Assembly (NCBI GenBank): GCA_023522315.1
Contig: JAHCSU010000329.1
Coordinates: forward strand, 1-64,000
Direction: 5' to 3'
Source: Nostoc sp. CCCryo 231-06
Lineage (GTDB): Bacteria > Cyanobacteriota > Cyanobacteriia > Cyanobacteriales > Nostocaceae
DNA: 64,000 bases
Shown: piece after piece, positions 27,487 to 37,622 of the stretch
How the letters are laid out: the number at the start of each line of letters is the position of its first letter
Position numbering within the stretch: the stretch's first letter is position 1
Translations under genes and position numbers: made by a program
The notes under the pieces: model-generated
What the model was told of the DNA's origin: nothing
The model's database searches: none
What the model saw: the letters and a program-made list of their open reading frames with translations, nothing else

Positions 27487-30135
27487 ATGTCAACTCTCGT
27501 CATCGTCGAATCTCCAACCAAAGCTCGTACCATTCGCAACTACCTGCCAGCAGGCTATCGGGTGGAGGCATCTATGGGTCATGTACGTGACCTACCTCAG
27601 TCGGCTAGTGAAATTCCCGCCGCTGTCAAAGGGGAAACATGGGCGCAGCTAGGGGTAAATGTGGACGCCGACTTTGAACCGGTATATGTTGTCCCGAAAG
27701 ACAAAAAGAAAATTGTTACCCTGCTCAAAGAAGCCCTTAAAGATGTAGATGAACTGATTCTGGCAACGGACGAAGACCGGGAAGGTGAAAGCATTAGTTG
27801 GCATTTATACCAATTGCTGAAGCCAAAAGTTCCCACTAAGCGGATGGTGTTTCACGAAATTACCCAAGAGGCGATCAAAAAAGCTCTAAAAAACTGCCGC
27901 AATATCGATGAGCAGTTGGTTCGCGCCCAAGAAACGCGGCGGATTTTAGATCGACTGGTGGGCTATACCCTGTCTCCACTGCTATGGAAAAAAATCGCCT
28001 GGGGATTATCTGCTGGGCGGGTGCAATCTGTAGCTGTGCGGCTTTTAGTCACAAGAGAACGCCAACGTCGTGCTTTCCATGAAGGTACATACTGGGATTT
28101 GAAAGCCAGTTTGTCAAAGGAAAAAACCCCCTTTGCTGCCCAGTTAGTCACGTTGGCAGGAACTAAAATTGCTAATGGTAGCGATTTTGACGCAACGACT
28201 GGACAAATTACCGCAGGTCGCAATGTCTTGTTGCTAAACGAAGACCAAGCAGTAGCGCTCAAGGAACGCCTAACGGGGAAAACCTGGAGTGTTACCGACA
28301 TGGAGGAACGCCCAGTAACGCGGAAACCGTCACCACCGTTTACCACCTCGACGCTGCAACAAGAATCTAACCGGAAACTGCGCCTCTCAGCCCGTGACAC
28401 GATGCGGGTTGCCCAGAATTTGTACGAACAAGGGTATATTACCTATATGCGGACAGATTCGGTGCATTTGTCAGATCAAGCGATCGCAGCTGCTCGGAGT
28501 TCTGTAGAAAAGCTATACGGTCAACAATACCTCAGTCCCCAACCCCGGCAATACACCACCAAATCCAAAGGCGCACAAGAGGCGCACGAAGCAATTCGTC
28601 CAGCAGGTAGCACTTTCCGTACCCCCCAAGAAACGCCTTTGGGCGGTCGAGAACTTGCTATTTACGATTTGATTTGGAAGCGGACTGTCGCCTGTCAAAT
28701 GGCTGATTCTCGGCAAACTCAAATTACCGTGCAATTGCAAGTCGAAGATGCTGGATTTCGTTCTTCTGGCAAACGGATTGAATTTCCAGGATACTTACGT
28801 GCCTACGTCGAAGGTTCAGACGACCCAGAAGCAGCACTGGAAGACCAGGAAGTGATTTTGCCGAATCTGAAAGTGGGAGATCATCCGAATTGTACAGAAC
28901 TGGAAGCAGTTGGACACGAAACCCAACCGCCAGCTAGGTACACCGAAGCTTCTTTGGTGAAAACCTTAGAAAGCGAAGGTATCGGTCGTCCCAGTACCTA
29001 CGCCAGCATCATTGGCACAATCATCGATAAGGGTTATGCCCATTTGGTGAGTAACGCTCTTATTCCTACCTTCACCGCTTTCGCCGTCACCGACTTGCTG
29101 GAAAAACATTTCCCAGACATCGTTGATCCCAGTTTCACCTCGAAGATGGAGCAAACCCTTGATGACATTGCCACAGGTGAAGCGAAATGGCTACCCTACT
29201 TGCAGCAATTCTATTTAGGAGAGAAAGGGCTGGAAACCCTGGTAAAAGAACGGGAAAGTCAAATTGATGCCACCAAAGCTAGGACTGTAGAACTGGAGAA
29301 TCTAGATGCCAAAGTCCGCATTGGGAAATATGGCCCCTACATTGAAGTCGTAAATGGTGAGGGGGTTATCACCGCTTCAATTCCCAAAGACTTGACACCA
29401 GCCGACCTCGACCCCAAACAGGTAGAAGTATTGCTGCGGCAAAAAATCACAGGCCCCGATCAGGTAGGTCGCCATCCCGAAACTGGCGAACCGATTTATG
29501 TGAAAATTGGGGCTTATGGGCCTTATGTCCAATTGGGTGACAAAACCGACGAAAACCCCAAACCGAAACAAGCCTCTCTACTCAAAGGTGTTACCCCCGA
29601 AACCGTTACCCTGGAAATGGCTGTTGGTCTGTTGGCACTACCCCGGACATTGGGAGTTCATCCTGTCACTGGCGGCAAAATCCAAGCAAGTTTGGGGCGC
29701 TTTGGCCCTTATGTGGTTCATGACCAGGGTAAGGAAGGGAAAGACTACCGTTCTCTAAAAGCTGCTGACAATGTATTGACAATTAGCCTAGAACGTGCAT
29801 TGGAATTATTGTCTGAGCCAAAAAAGGGACGCAGTTCCACCAACAGCAAGTCTAAGGCAGCCTTACGCGAATTGGGTACACATCCAGATGATGAAGAAAC
29901 AATTAACATCTACGATGGCCCTTATGGCCCTTACATCAAGCATGGCAAAACTAATGTGAGTATCCCAGAAGGTCAAACGGTAGAAAATATAACCCTGGCT
30001 GAGGCGCTGAACTTGTTGTCAGCTAAAGCATCGACAGCGAAATCGACTCGGAAAACGACTAAATCAACGAGTACCAAATCTAAGTCAACTGCTAAGTCAA
30101 CAACCTCTGCGAAAAAAAAGGCTACAGAAGGTTAA
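27487..30135 (+). CDS. topA: DNA topoisomerase I
   Basis: [36 protein letters not shown]; Lys/Ser/Thr-rich C-terminal tail. Confidence 0.97.
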   Translation: MSTLVIVESPTKARTIRNYLPAGYRVEASMGHVRDLPQSASEIPAAVKGETWAQLGVNVDADFEPVYVVPKDKKKIVTLLKEALKDVDELILATDEDREGESISWHLYQLLKPKVPTKRMVFHEITQEAIKKALKNCRNIDEQLVRAQETRRILDRLVGYTLSPLLWKKIAWGLSAGRVQSVAVRLLVTRERQRRAFHEGTYWDLKASLSKEKTPFAAQLVTLAGTKIANGSDFDATTGQITAGRNVLLLNEDQAVALKERLTGKTWSVTDMEERPVTRKPSPPFTTSTLQQESNRKLRLSARDTMRVAQNLYEQGYITYMRTDSVHLSDQAIAAARSSVEKLYGQQYLSPQPRQYTTKSKGAQEAHEAIRPAGSTFRTPQETPLGGRELAIYDLIWKRTVACQMADSRQTQITVQLQVEDAGFRSSGKRIEFPGYLRAYVEGSDDPEAALEDQEVILPNLKVGDHPNCTELEAVGHETQPPARYTEASLVKTLESEGIGRPSTYASIIGTIIDKGYAHLVSNALIPTFTAFAVTDLLEKHFPDIVDPSFTSKMEQTLDDIATGEAKWLPYLQQFYLGEKGLETLVKERESQIDATKARTVELENLDAKVRIGKYGPYIEVVNGEGVITASIPKDLTPADLDPKQVEVLLRQKITGPDQVGRHPETGEPIYVKIGAYGPYVQLGDKTDENPKPKQASLLKGVTPETVTLEMAVGLLALPRTLGVHPVTGGKIQASLGRFGPYVVHDQGKEGKDYRSLKAADNVLTISLERALELLSEPKKGRSSTNSKSKAALRELGTHPDDEETINIYDGPYGPYIKHGKTNVSIPEGQTVENITLAEALNLLSAKASTAKSTRKTTKSTSTKSKSTAKSTTSAKKKATEG

Positions 30136-30392
30136 TTGCAAGTCAAGAGTCCAAAGTCCGATCCTTAACTCTTGACCCTTGATATCCATCCTTGATAGGA
30201 TGCAGTTCAGTAGGTGCAAGTGTGATACTCTAAAAAGTAAGGGAAAACACAACGCCAAATTTTAGAAGTGGCTTATGTCCCAAACACGGGATTGTGTATC
30301 AGCCCGGTTGGAAGCCAGAGGTGCGAAAATATGCCATTTTCTGCGTACCTGTTAATCAAAAATTGAGGTAGTATCTCAGGAGCGGTCAGTTC

Positions 30393-30533
30393 ATGGACTA
30401 TATAGAAAAGGTGCTGGAAAAGGTTAAGGAATTAGCACGGAGGCTAATTGAGAGCCTGTTAGGGCCACAGGCAGAACCGGAACCGGAACTTATTCCGATT
30501 CCTGTAAATGATCGCTCGCGTCGTCGCCACTAA
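30393..30533 (+). CDS. Small ORF upstream of/overlapping aroQ (46 aa), hypothetical
   Basis: [51 protein letters not shown] 5' of the ATG; not in the supplied track. Confidence 0.5.
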   Translation: MDYIEKVLEKVKELARRLIESLLGPQAEPEPELIPIPVNDRSRRRH

Positions 30534-31008
30534 TCTGAAAGTGCTGAACTCGACGTTGCAACCCTTAAGCATTCTGGCACTGCATGGGCCAAACTTAAAT
30601 TTGCTAGGACAGCGAGAACCAGGAATTTATGGTGCGTTGACTCTAGCTGAAATTAACCGCCTGTTAGAAGAAGAGGGATTCAAGCTACAGGCGAATGTTT
30701 TTTCTGTGCAGTCAAATCATGAAGGAATTTTGGTAGATACTATTCATGCCGCATTAGGACAACATCACGGGATTTTGATTAATGCAGGCGCATATACCCA
30801 CACAAGTGTGGCATTGCGAGATGCGATCGCGGCTGTTAACTTGCCCACAGTCGAAGTACATCTGAGTAATATTTACCGTCGGGAAGATTTTCGCCATCAT
30901 TCGTACATCGCCCCAGTAGCGATCGGGCAAATAAGTGGTTTTGGCGGACAAAGTTACTTGTTGGGCTTACAAGCTTTGGTGAATCATTTAAGAGAGACGC
31001 GATTATGA
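30508..31008 (+). CDS. aroQ: Type II 3-dehydroquinate dehydratase
   Basis: [67 protein letters not shown]. Confidence 0.95.
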   Translation: MIARVVATNLKVLNSTLQPLSILALHGPNLNLLGQREPGIYGALTLAEINRLLEEEGFKLQANVFSVQSNHEGILVDTIHAALGQHHGILINAGAYTHTSVALRDAIAAVNLPTVEVHLSNIYRREDFRHHSYIAPVAIGQISGFGGQSYLLGLQALVNHLRETRL

Positions 31009-31031
31009 ATCATTTAAGAGAGACGCGATTA
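30981..31031 (+). repeat. 26-nt tandem duplication spanning the aroQ stop codon
   Basis: GAATCATTTAAGAGAGACGCGATTA at 30981-31005 and again at 31007-31031. Confidence 0.95.
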
Positions 31032-31157
31032 ATCGCGTACAAGAGAGAGGCGATTAATCGCCTCTGTACAAGAGTTAGAAGTTAGGAATTGGTAGTTGGT
31101 AGTAAAGTTAGGAATTAGCAATCTTTAATAAACTCCTCACTTTTAACTACATAGTTT

Positions 31158-32099
31158 ATGCGTTACTCTCCTATAAGTCGGTTTAGAGGTACTTTACTCG
31201 GTGCATTCCTGGGGGAAAGTTTAGCCACTGGTGATATACAGTCTCAGAGTTACCTGGATTTGGAAAGAATGGCGGTTCTAGGTACTGAGAGTTTGATTGC
31301 GTTGGGTAGATTAGATTTAGATGATTGGATAGCGCGTCAGCAACAAGAATCTCTTCATTTAGCAGCAACTGATGACATATGTATAAAAATAATTCTTGCC
31401 ACACTACCAGTAGCACTTTTTTTTCACGAAAATCCGATTAAGCTCCGACAAAACTTGCTGGATGTCCTAAAAATCTGGGAGGATGACCCAATAGTAAGGG
31501 ATGGAACACTAGCAGTAGGATATGCGATCGCTCTTGCCCTAACTGAAAAACTCAACCCTTTAACCGTAATTCCGCAAACAATTTCTTTTATCGGACAAAC
31601 ACCGACATCAATACCAAAAAAATTATTAACAGTTCAGAATTTATTAGAGCAAGGGGCGGGATTGTCAAGGGCACAAGCTGAGTTTGCTAGGGAAGAAAAA
31701 CTCAGTAACACTATTGCTATGGCATTCTACTGCTTTTTGAGTACCTTGGAAGACTTTCGTCTGGCAGTTTTGCGGGCTACTTACAATGGCAATTTTAAAG
31801 TGCAACATGCTACGCCTCTAAGCTTACAGCCTACAGGTGCAATTACTGGTGCTTTATCAGGAGCATATAACGGTATAGGCGGAATTCCCGTAAATTGGCA
31901 AGTTTTGCTCTTGCAGAGGAATTCTCCAACATGGGGACTAACTAGTTTTTCGCAAATGTTAGAATTGACCGATGCATTGGTGGCGGTGTGGTCAGGAGTG
32001 TATGATCTTACCTTAAATCCAAGGGAGTTAACCGAGGAGGGATCTGAGGCGGCTTTGCTTTCAGTTTACTCAGCTCCTCGCGTTATTCGGTCGCGTTAA
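31158..32099 (+). CDS. ADP-ribosylglycohydrolase-like protein (catalytic acidic residues not evident)
   Basis: N-terminal SRFRGTLLGAFLGESLA and C-terminal SLQPTGAITGALSGAYNGIGGIPVNW resemble the ARH/DraG fold. Confidence 0.65.
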   Translation: MRYSPISRFRGTLLGAFLGESLATGDIQSQSYLDLERMAVLGTESLIALGRLDLDDWIARQQQESLHLAATDDICIKIILATLPVALFFHENPIKLRQNLLDVLKIWEDDPIVRDGTLAVGYAIALALTEKLNPLTVIPQTISFIGQTPTSIPKKLLTVQNLLEQGAGLSRAQAEFAREEKLSNTIAMAFYCFLSTLEDFRLAVLRATYNGNFKVQHATPLSLQPTGAITGALSGAYNGIGGIPVNWQVLLLQRNSPTWGLTSFSQMLELTDALVAVWSGVYDLTLNPRELTEEGSEAALLSVYSAPRVIRSR

Positions 32100-32315
32100 T
32101 GCTATTTTCACGGAATAACGCTGCGGGTACTAAACGCTGAAGACTACTAATTTAGCCAAAAACTAAAAAACTTATATACTAGAATTTTTCAGCAAGCCTC
32201 AACCTGAGTCTGTAGGTAGCTATTATGGCAAATCAGCTTTAATTAGCCTCCGCCAGCGTAGTTGCAATAGCAGCAGATCAAACTTCCTGTATCCATCCCT
32301 GATGATTGTCTTATT

Positions 32316-35042
32316 TTGAGCTATCAAAGTCAGCAATTGCAGGCAGAAATAATGAAAATAAAGCAATTTTTGCAGTTCTTAACCCAGCAATTGACTAACT
32401 GGCGGCGACAGTACAAAGGACTACGCCGTAAGGGAAAGTTAATGAGAAGTCCCAAAAGCAAAACCCATAGAAGGGAACTTCTAAGGACTGTGCTTAAGAA
32501 TATAATTCTATTTTTATCAAAAACCAACGATAAAAGTGAGCGCCGAAAACAAGAAAGAGCGCTCCAGTCAAAAACAAAATCGGTCAAAACTAAGAGTACT
32601 ATTTATGCAGTTGGTTTAGATTGGGTACATGAACAGCGTTCCTTGGTAATTTTAGCGATCGCTCTAGTGTCCCTCACTGGTGTTATTGGGCATAAATTAT
32701 ACAACCAGACTCAACTCCAAGTAGGAAATCCTGCGCCCCAAACGATTACAGCGCCTTACACAGCTAGCATCGAAGATCAGAAAAAAACAGAAGCCGAGCG
32801 CAAAGCCGTTAGTCAAACATCCTTACAAGTGTTGATGGTTGATGCGCGAATGAACCAACAAATCAAGGAAAATTTGCAACAACTTCTAGATAATGGCAAC
32901 GAAATTCGCGCCGTTGCTGGAGCTTTTCCTTTTTTTGATCCTATAGTTTTGTCCATCTCTAGCCAGCGTTACCTCCGCTCTTGTCCTGAGTTGGAATGGC
33001 AAACACTGCTAGTAGCTGTAGAAAATGGGAGAAATCAGCAGAAAAAAGGAGCAGGACAAACCGCCGCCTCATCCGCACCCAATCAGGAACGCCAACCGCG
33101 CACAACACCCTACGCCACAGAAGACAAAGCAAAGCCTGTTGATTTTTCTCAAAACACTGACTTTACTCAAGCAGTAGCAGAACTAGAATCTTACCGCGTC
33201 ACAACGTCTGAGAAAAACTTGTCTTTACTGATTGCCGAAATTTCCCAAACACGCCAAAGATACACCCAAGCCACTGCCAAACTTTTACAGTTAGAGACTA
33301 TTACCCCAGAAGCAGTATATGAAGAATCCCTGCTTTTGGATTTGTCAAATGTGGAGTGGGAAACAACACAAATGGGAATCCATCAGAGCGCAGAGCGGAT
33401 TCTCACCCAAGGCATCCCACAGGGACTGCCAAAAAATATCTTACAGAATGCGGTGAGTTTACAATTGCAGTCCTTTGTACCAGAATCCGCCGAATCTTTG
33501 GCAAAGAACCTGTTGTTAGCTGTACTCAAGCCGAATTTGCAAAGAGATGAACAACAAACGAAAGAAAACGCTCAAAAGGCTTCTGCTGGTGTGCCACCCG
33601 TGATGGTGAAGGTACGGTATGGTGAGGTGATTGTCAAAAAAGGAGCGCAGATTACTGCATGGAACTTTAAGGTGCTGGAGCATTATCACCTGGTTCGCCG
33701 GGAGGTAAAATGGCACGAGTTAGTGAAGTTAGCAGGTGTAATTGCGATCGCTATTGGCATTTTTGTCTGGGTAGAACGGCATGTCTATTACGAATTGCGA
33801 CAACGCGATCGCCTATTGGTGTTATTGCTGACTTTGAGTGTGCCAGGGTTGGTAACGATAGGATTGCCTTATACCACCTGGAGTGCCCTTGGTTTATTGT
33901 TGGGAAGCTTTTATGGCCCCACTTTGGGATTGACAGTTGTTGGACTGCTGTTGCCGATATTAGCTATTAGCTTGGATATAAGCAAGGCTGCGCTTTTAGC
34001 TGGTGCTGGTGGGGCAATATTAGGTAGTTACATAGCCCAACGATTGCGATCGCGTGAAGAATTGGCATTATTAGGGGTTGCGATCGCTTTAACTCAGGGC
34101 AGCATTTATCTGGTTGTTAAAATCTTAATTGGTCAAGCATTTGGTTCAACCTGGTATATCGTCCTCCGAGAAGCCGGATTGTTTGCTTTATCCGGTTTAG
34201 GCTGGAGTGTTGTAGCTTTAGGCTTGAGTCCTTATCTAGAAAAAGTTTTTGATTTAGTTACTCCCATCCGTTTAGCGGAGTTGTCGAACCCTAACCGCCC
34301 GTTATTAAAAAGGCTTGCTACTGAAACTCCTGGAACTTTTCAACACACCCTGTTTGTCGCTACCCTTGCCGAAGCTGCTGCCAAACAACTAGGATGCAAT
34401 GTTGAACTAGTCAGGGCTGGAACATTATATCACGATATTGGCAAAATGCACGATCCCCTTGGCTTTATTGAAAATCAAATGGGGGGGCCAAATAAACATG
34501 ATACAGAGATTAAAGACCCTTGGAAGAGTGCAGAGATTATCAAAAAGCACGTAACTGAAGGGTTGGTGATGGCGCGTAAACACCTTTTACCTACAGCGAT
34601 TCAAGCTTTTATTCCAGAGCATCAGGGAACGATGTTAATTGCCTATTTCCATCATCAAGCCCAGCAAATGGCTCAGTCAGATCCAAGTTTAATAGTAGAC
34701 GACGCAGATTTTCGCTACGATGGCCCGATTCCCCAATCACGGGAAACCGGAATTGTCATGTTAGCAGATTCTTGCGAAGCGGCGCTGCGATCGCTGCAAG
34801 CATCGGCTAAACCTTTGGGAGAGAAGCGATCGCTCAAAGATGTCTCCACCGAACAAGCTTTAGCAATGTTAAATAATATCCTGCGTGCCAAATGGCAAGA
34901 CAATCAACTTGTAGATTCAGGACTAAAACGGGAAGAGATGTCACAGATTGCCCAGATATTTGTGGATGTTTGGCAGCAATTTCATCACAAACGGATTGCT
35001 TATCCTAAGTTGAAGGCTAGTAGTGCTGTGCGTAATTCGTAA
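32316..35042 (+). CDS. 7TM-HD (PgpH/YqfF-like) HDIG phosphohydrolase
   Basis: 7TMR-HDED-like extracellular region, multi-TM, LYHDIGKMHDPLGFIENQMGGPNKHD. TTG start as listed; true start may be internal. Confidence 0.9.
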   Translation: MSYQSQQLQAEIMKIKQFLQFLTQQLTNWRRQYKGLRRKGKLMRSPKSKTHRRELLRTVLKNIILFLSKTNDKSERRKQERALQSKTKSVKTKSTIYAVGLDWVHEQRSLVILAIALVSLTGVIGHKLYNQTQLQVGNPAPQTITAPYTASIEDQKKTEAERKAVSQTSLQVLMVDARMNQQIKENLQQLLDNGNEIRAVAGAFPFFDPIVLSISSQRYLRSCPELEWQTLLVAVENGRNQQKKGAGQTAASSAPNQERQPRTTPYATEDKAKPVDFSQNTDFTQAVAELESYRVTTSEKNLSLLIAEISQTRQRYTQATAKLLQLETITPEAVYEESLLLDLSNVEWETTQMGIHQSAERILTQGIPQGLPKNILQNAVSLQLQSFVPESAESLAKNLLLAVLKPNLQRDEQQTKENAQKASAGVPPVMVKVRYGEVIVKKGAQITAWNFKVLEHYHLVRREVKWHELVKLAGVIAIAIGIFVWVERHVYYELRQRDRLLVLLLTLSVPGLVTIGLPYTTWSALGLLLGSFYGPTLGLTVVGLLLPILAISLDISKAALLAGAGGAILGSYIAQRLRSREELALLGVAIALTQGSIYLVVKILIGQAFGSTWYIVLREAGLFALSGLGWSVVALGLSPYLEKVFDLVTPIRLAELSNPNRPLLKRLATETPGTFQHTLFVATLAEAAAKQLGCNVELVRAGTLYHDIGKMHDPLGFIENQMGGPNKHDTEIKDPWKSAEIIKKHVTEGLVMARKHLLPTAIQAFIPEHQGTMLIAYFHHQAQQMAQSDPSLIVDDADFRYDGPIPQSRETGIVMLADSCEAALRSLQASAKPLGEKRSLKDVSTEQALAMLNNILRAKWQDNQLVDSGLKREEMSQIAQIFVDVWQQFHHKRIAYPKLKASSAVRNS

Positions 35043-35271
35043 CTTGTAATTCCGATATTGGACTTTGGACAAAATGGGAAAATTGCACCATAATGCTGAA
35101 ATCCTTGCCACACAAGCTTTTAAAGGATGTATTTACAATAGTATATTTCCGAGGTCAGTGGTGTAACTTGAAGTTCGGTTTAACCCTATCCAAGACAGAA
35201 TATCAGATGTGCCTCAGAAATTAGGCTAAGTCTTGACTTAATCAGTAAAATTTCGGTTCTCATATTCCCCT

Positions 35272-35299
35272 AAATAAGTAAATCTAGATTTACTTATTT
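35272..35299. repeat. 28-bp perfect palindrome upstream of a lipoprotein gene
   Basis: AAATAAGTAAATCT|AGATTTACTTATTT. Confidence 0.9.
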
Positions 35300-35310
35300 T
35301 ATTTAAGATA

Positions 35311-35853
35311 GTGAAAAATATAGTAATTTTTTTAACTATTACTTCTATTGCTATTACTGGTACATCTTGCAGTAATTCTAATAAAACACAGGTTTCTCAA
35401 GCAGTAGTTTCTCAGGTAGAAAACTCTGACCCTGTAGCTCAATTTAAAACCCTAATTGAGGAAAAACAAACATACATTAATAAGGGGGCTGGCATTTTGA
35501 AAAGTAGTGAGGGGTGGACTAGAATGTCTGCAAAAGTTGCTGATATCAAATACGATGTCAATAAAACTGATTCTTTGGTATCGCCTTATACTGGAATTAC
35601 TACTTTAGACGTACTTCTTACTAGTGAAAAATTTACTACTGAATCAGAGGCTAGAGGCACTGCAATTAGCAACGCTAAAGGAAGCTCTGAACCATTCCCC
35701 TTGAAATGTCGTGAAACATACGCTTACCAAGAAAGCAAGTGGGTAGTAAAGCAGCAGGAGTACTTCGTCGGATTTCCTGGAGAAGAAAAATGGGTTCCTT
35801 TTTCTGGAGACAGAGATGGTTTAAGCATAGGCTGTGGTTTTGTAAAAAAGTGA
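35311..35853 (+). CDS. Putative lipoprotein, unknown function
   Basis: GTG start; MKNIVIFLTITSIAITGTSCSNSNKTQ lipobox-type signal. Confidence 0.7.
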   Translation: MKNIVIFLTITSIAITGTSCSNSNKTQVSQAVVSQVENSDPVAQFKTLIEEKQTYINKGAGILKSSEGWTRMSAKVADIKYDVNKTDSLVSPYTGITTLDVLLTSEKFTTESEARGTAISNAKGSSEPFPLKCRETYAYQESKWVVKQQEYFVGFPGEEKWVPFSGDRDGLSIGCGFVKK

Positions 35854-35870
35854 CACTTTTATCATAGTGT

Positions 35871-36260
35871 TTATACAAGCGTTACCACACCAGAATAGTT
35901 AATGATTTTCGCGTCAACAGTTAACAAAGGACACCCATAATTTATAGCTGTAGCTACAATAATTTGGTCAAAAGGGTCGCTATGAAAGCCGCTTAATTGA
36001 GTTGAATCAACCACTATTGGCAGCGTCAAATTTAATAGCTGTATTCCGGGATAAGCTAAAGCTGTTTCCAGCCATTCATTAACTGAACAAGAAAAAACCA
36101 GTCTATTTTTCTCGACTAATTTGGCGACCTCCCAACAAGAAACAATACTTACTCCTAAACCCTGACATTGATATTCTTGTATATATTCCCGATGTTTTTT
36201 AGTTAATCGCTCGTTATCGTCAACCCACCAAACCCAGATATGTGTATCAAGTATAATCAT
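35871..36260 (-). CDS. PIN-domain toxin, VapC-like
   Basis: MIILDTHIWVWWVDD; VSCWEVAKLVEK; HSDPFDQIIVATAINYGCPLLTVDAKI. Confidence 0.9.
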   Translation of the reverse strand: MIILDTHIWVWWVDDNERLTKKHREYIQEYQCQGLGVSIVSCWEVAKLVEKNRLVFSCSVNEWLETALAYPGIQLLNLTLPIVVDSTQLSGFHSDPFDQIIVATAINYGCPLLTVDAKIINYSGVVTLV

Positions 36261-36496
36261 TGCAAAACTTCCCAATCTGACAAAGCGACGGGTTCTGTTG
36301 GGTCATCATAACGGAGTAGTTTCCCGCGCATTGGATAAAGATTAGTTTCTAACTGGCTAGGTAGTGCTTGTTCGGGCTGTGGAGTTTTAGCTTCGAGAAT
36401 AATTACCTCCACAGCATCCCCTGCATGAAAAGGTAAGCCCCGCAGTATTAAAGTTCCATCTTCAGTTAAAACAGCTTCTACTTTATGAGCATTCAT
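36257..36496 (-). CDS. Antitoxin partner of the VapC-like toxin
   Basis: 79-aa ORF overlapping the toxin start; MNAHKVEAVLTEDGTLILRGLPFHAGDAVEVIILE. Confidence 0.75.
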   Translation of the reverse strand: MNAHKVEAVLTEDGTLILRGLPFHAGDAVEVIILEAKTPQPEQALPSQLETNLYPMRGKLLRYDDPTEPVALSDWEVLQ

Positions 36497-36623
36497 CTTG
36501 CTACTCCTATTTTTTAATGGAGAGAAAGAGAAAGTCAGTTACTTCCTCTAGTTTTTTATTATGACGCTTTGGCACGCGATGCCTAGGTTGGGCTACGCCT
36601 ACGCAGTTTCCCATACCCAACCC

Positions 36624-37280
36624 CTAATCCCCAGTCCGTCGCACACCAGCCAAAATAAAATTAACTGCTGCTTGAGTATGCTGCTCAATCATTTCTGGAC
36701 TCAGCAGTTGCAAATCGGGTCTAGTATGCTTAATGTTTTCGTAAGCGTTGAAGTATAAATTATAAACCCCAACAATATGCAGGGTGGTGAGAAATGGATC
36801 GAGTTGACGGAAACAACCTTCCGCCATTCCCCGCTCTAAAATCTTGATGAGATAGCTAAAATTTTCTTGCCAATTCCCCTGTTTGAAATACTTTCCCTGA
36901 TTTTGGTTTGCTTCTTGGAACCAAAGCATTCCCCGGTGTGGGTGAGCAGCTTCATAAGCGATCGCTCCCTTAACAAGCACCTTCAACGCTTCCTCTGGTG
37001 GAAACTGATCCAAATTTAGCTGTTGAAACCCTTCGTGCATCTCCACCGCCGGACGTTGCAGAACAGCTTGATATAGTCCTTCCTTGCTCTGGAAGTAGTA
37101 GTAAATCATCGCTGTGGTAACACCTGAACCTCTAGCGATCGCTTCTGTCCGCGCCCCTTGAAGTCCATTTCTGGCAAACTCCGCTTCCGCCGCATCGAGA
37201 ATCTGCTTTTTCGTCGCTTCTGCATCCCGCACCTGACGCGGCTTTTTACCTGAGAATTTTGACTGCGTTGAACGACCCAC
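36624..37280 (-). CDS. TetR/AcrR family transcriptional regulator
   Basis: DAEATKKQILDAAEAEFARNGLQGARTEAIARGSGVTTAMIYYYFQSKEGLYQAVL. Confidence 0.93.
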   Translation of the reverse strand: MGRSTQSKFSGKKPRQVRDAEATKKQILDAAEAEFARNGLQGARTEAIARGSGVTTAMIYYYFQSKEGLYQAVLQRPAVEMHEGFQQLNLDQFPPEEALKVLVKGAIAYEAAHPHRGMLWFQEANQNQGKYFKQGNWQENFSYLIKILERGMAEGCFRQLDPFLTTLHIVGVYNLYFNAYENIKHTRPDLQLLSPEMIEQHTQAAVNFILAGVRRTGD

Positions 37281-37308
37281 GTTGCTCCATCATCATAACG
37301 AAAATATA

Positions 37309-37328
37309 TTAACTAAAAAATTGATTAG
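37309..37328. promoter_or_regulatory. Candidate TetR operator half-match
   Basis: TTAACTAAAAAATTGATTAG, imperfect copy of the palindrome at 37368. Confidence 0.5.
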
Positions 37329-37367
37329 TAGTTGACATAGAAGATGAAATTTATTAAATTAAGACTT

Positions 37368-37389
37368 ACTAACTAAAAAATTAGTTAGT
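37368..37389. promoter_or_regulatory. Candidate TetR operator (perfect palindrome)
   Basis: ACTAACTAA-AAAA-TTAGTTAGT in the divergent tetR / Rieske oxygenase intergenic region. Confidence 0.7.
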
Positions 37390-37622
37390 TATTTACATAA
37401 TTCAGCAATGTAGTAGCCAAAATTAGCCGAGCAAATGCGCGATTGTATTAGTTCGTCTATTGCAGACAAGACTTTAATTATCCATCCCAATTTGCATTCA
37501 AAAGTAAGATGTCAGACAGATGACACACAACTTTTAACTTTCAAATTTCAATATTGTGTGAAGTTTTACTAACCCATCTGCTGAACTTTAAATAAACAAA
37601 TTATCAATATCTTGGAGGAAAA

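Noticed and set aside
30240-30370. Possible riboswitch (AGCCCGGTTGGAAGCC...) upstream of the 46-aa ORF/aroQ
   Set aside because: Could not draw a consistent known riboswitch fold by eye; insufficient support.
35871-36496. VapBC-like pair as part of a larger defence island
   Set aside because: Only a simple PIN toxin-antitoxin pair; neighbours are a lipoprotein and a TetR/Rieske module, with no other defence genes.
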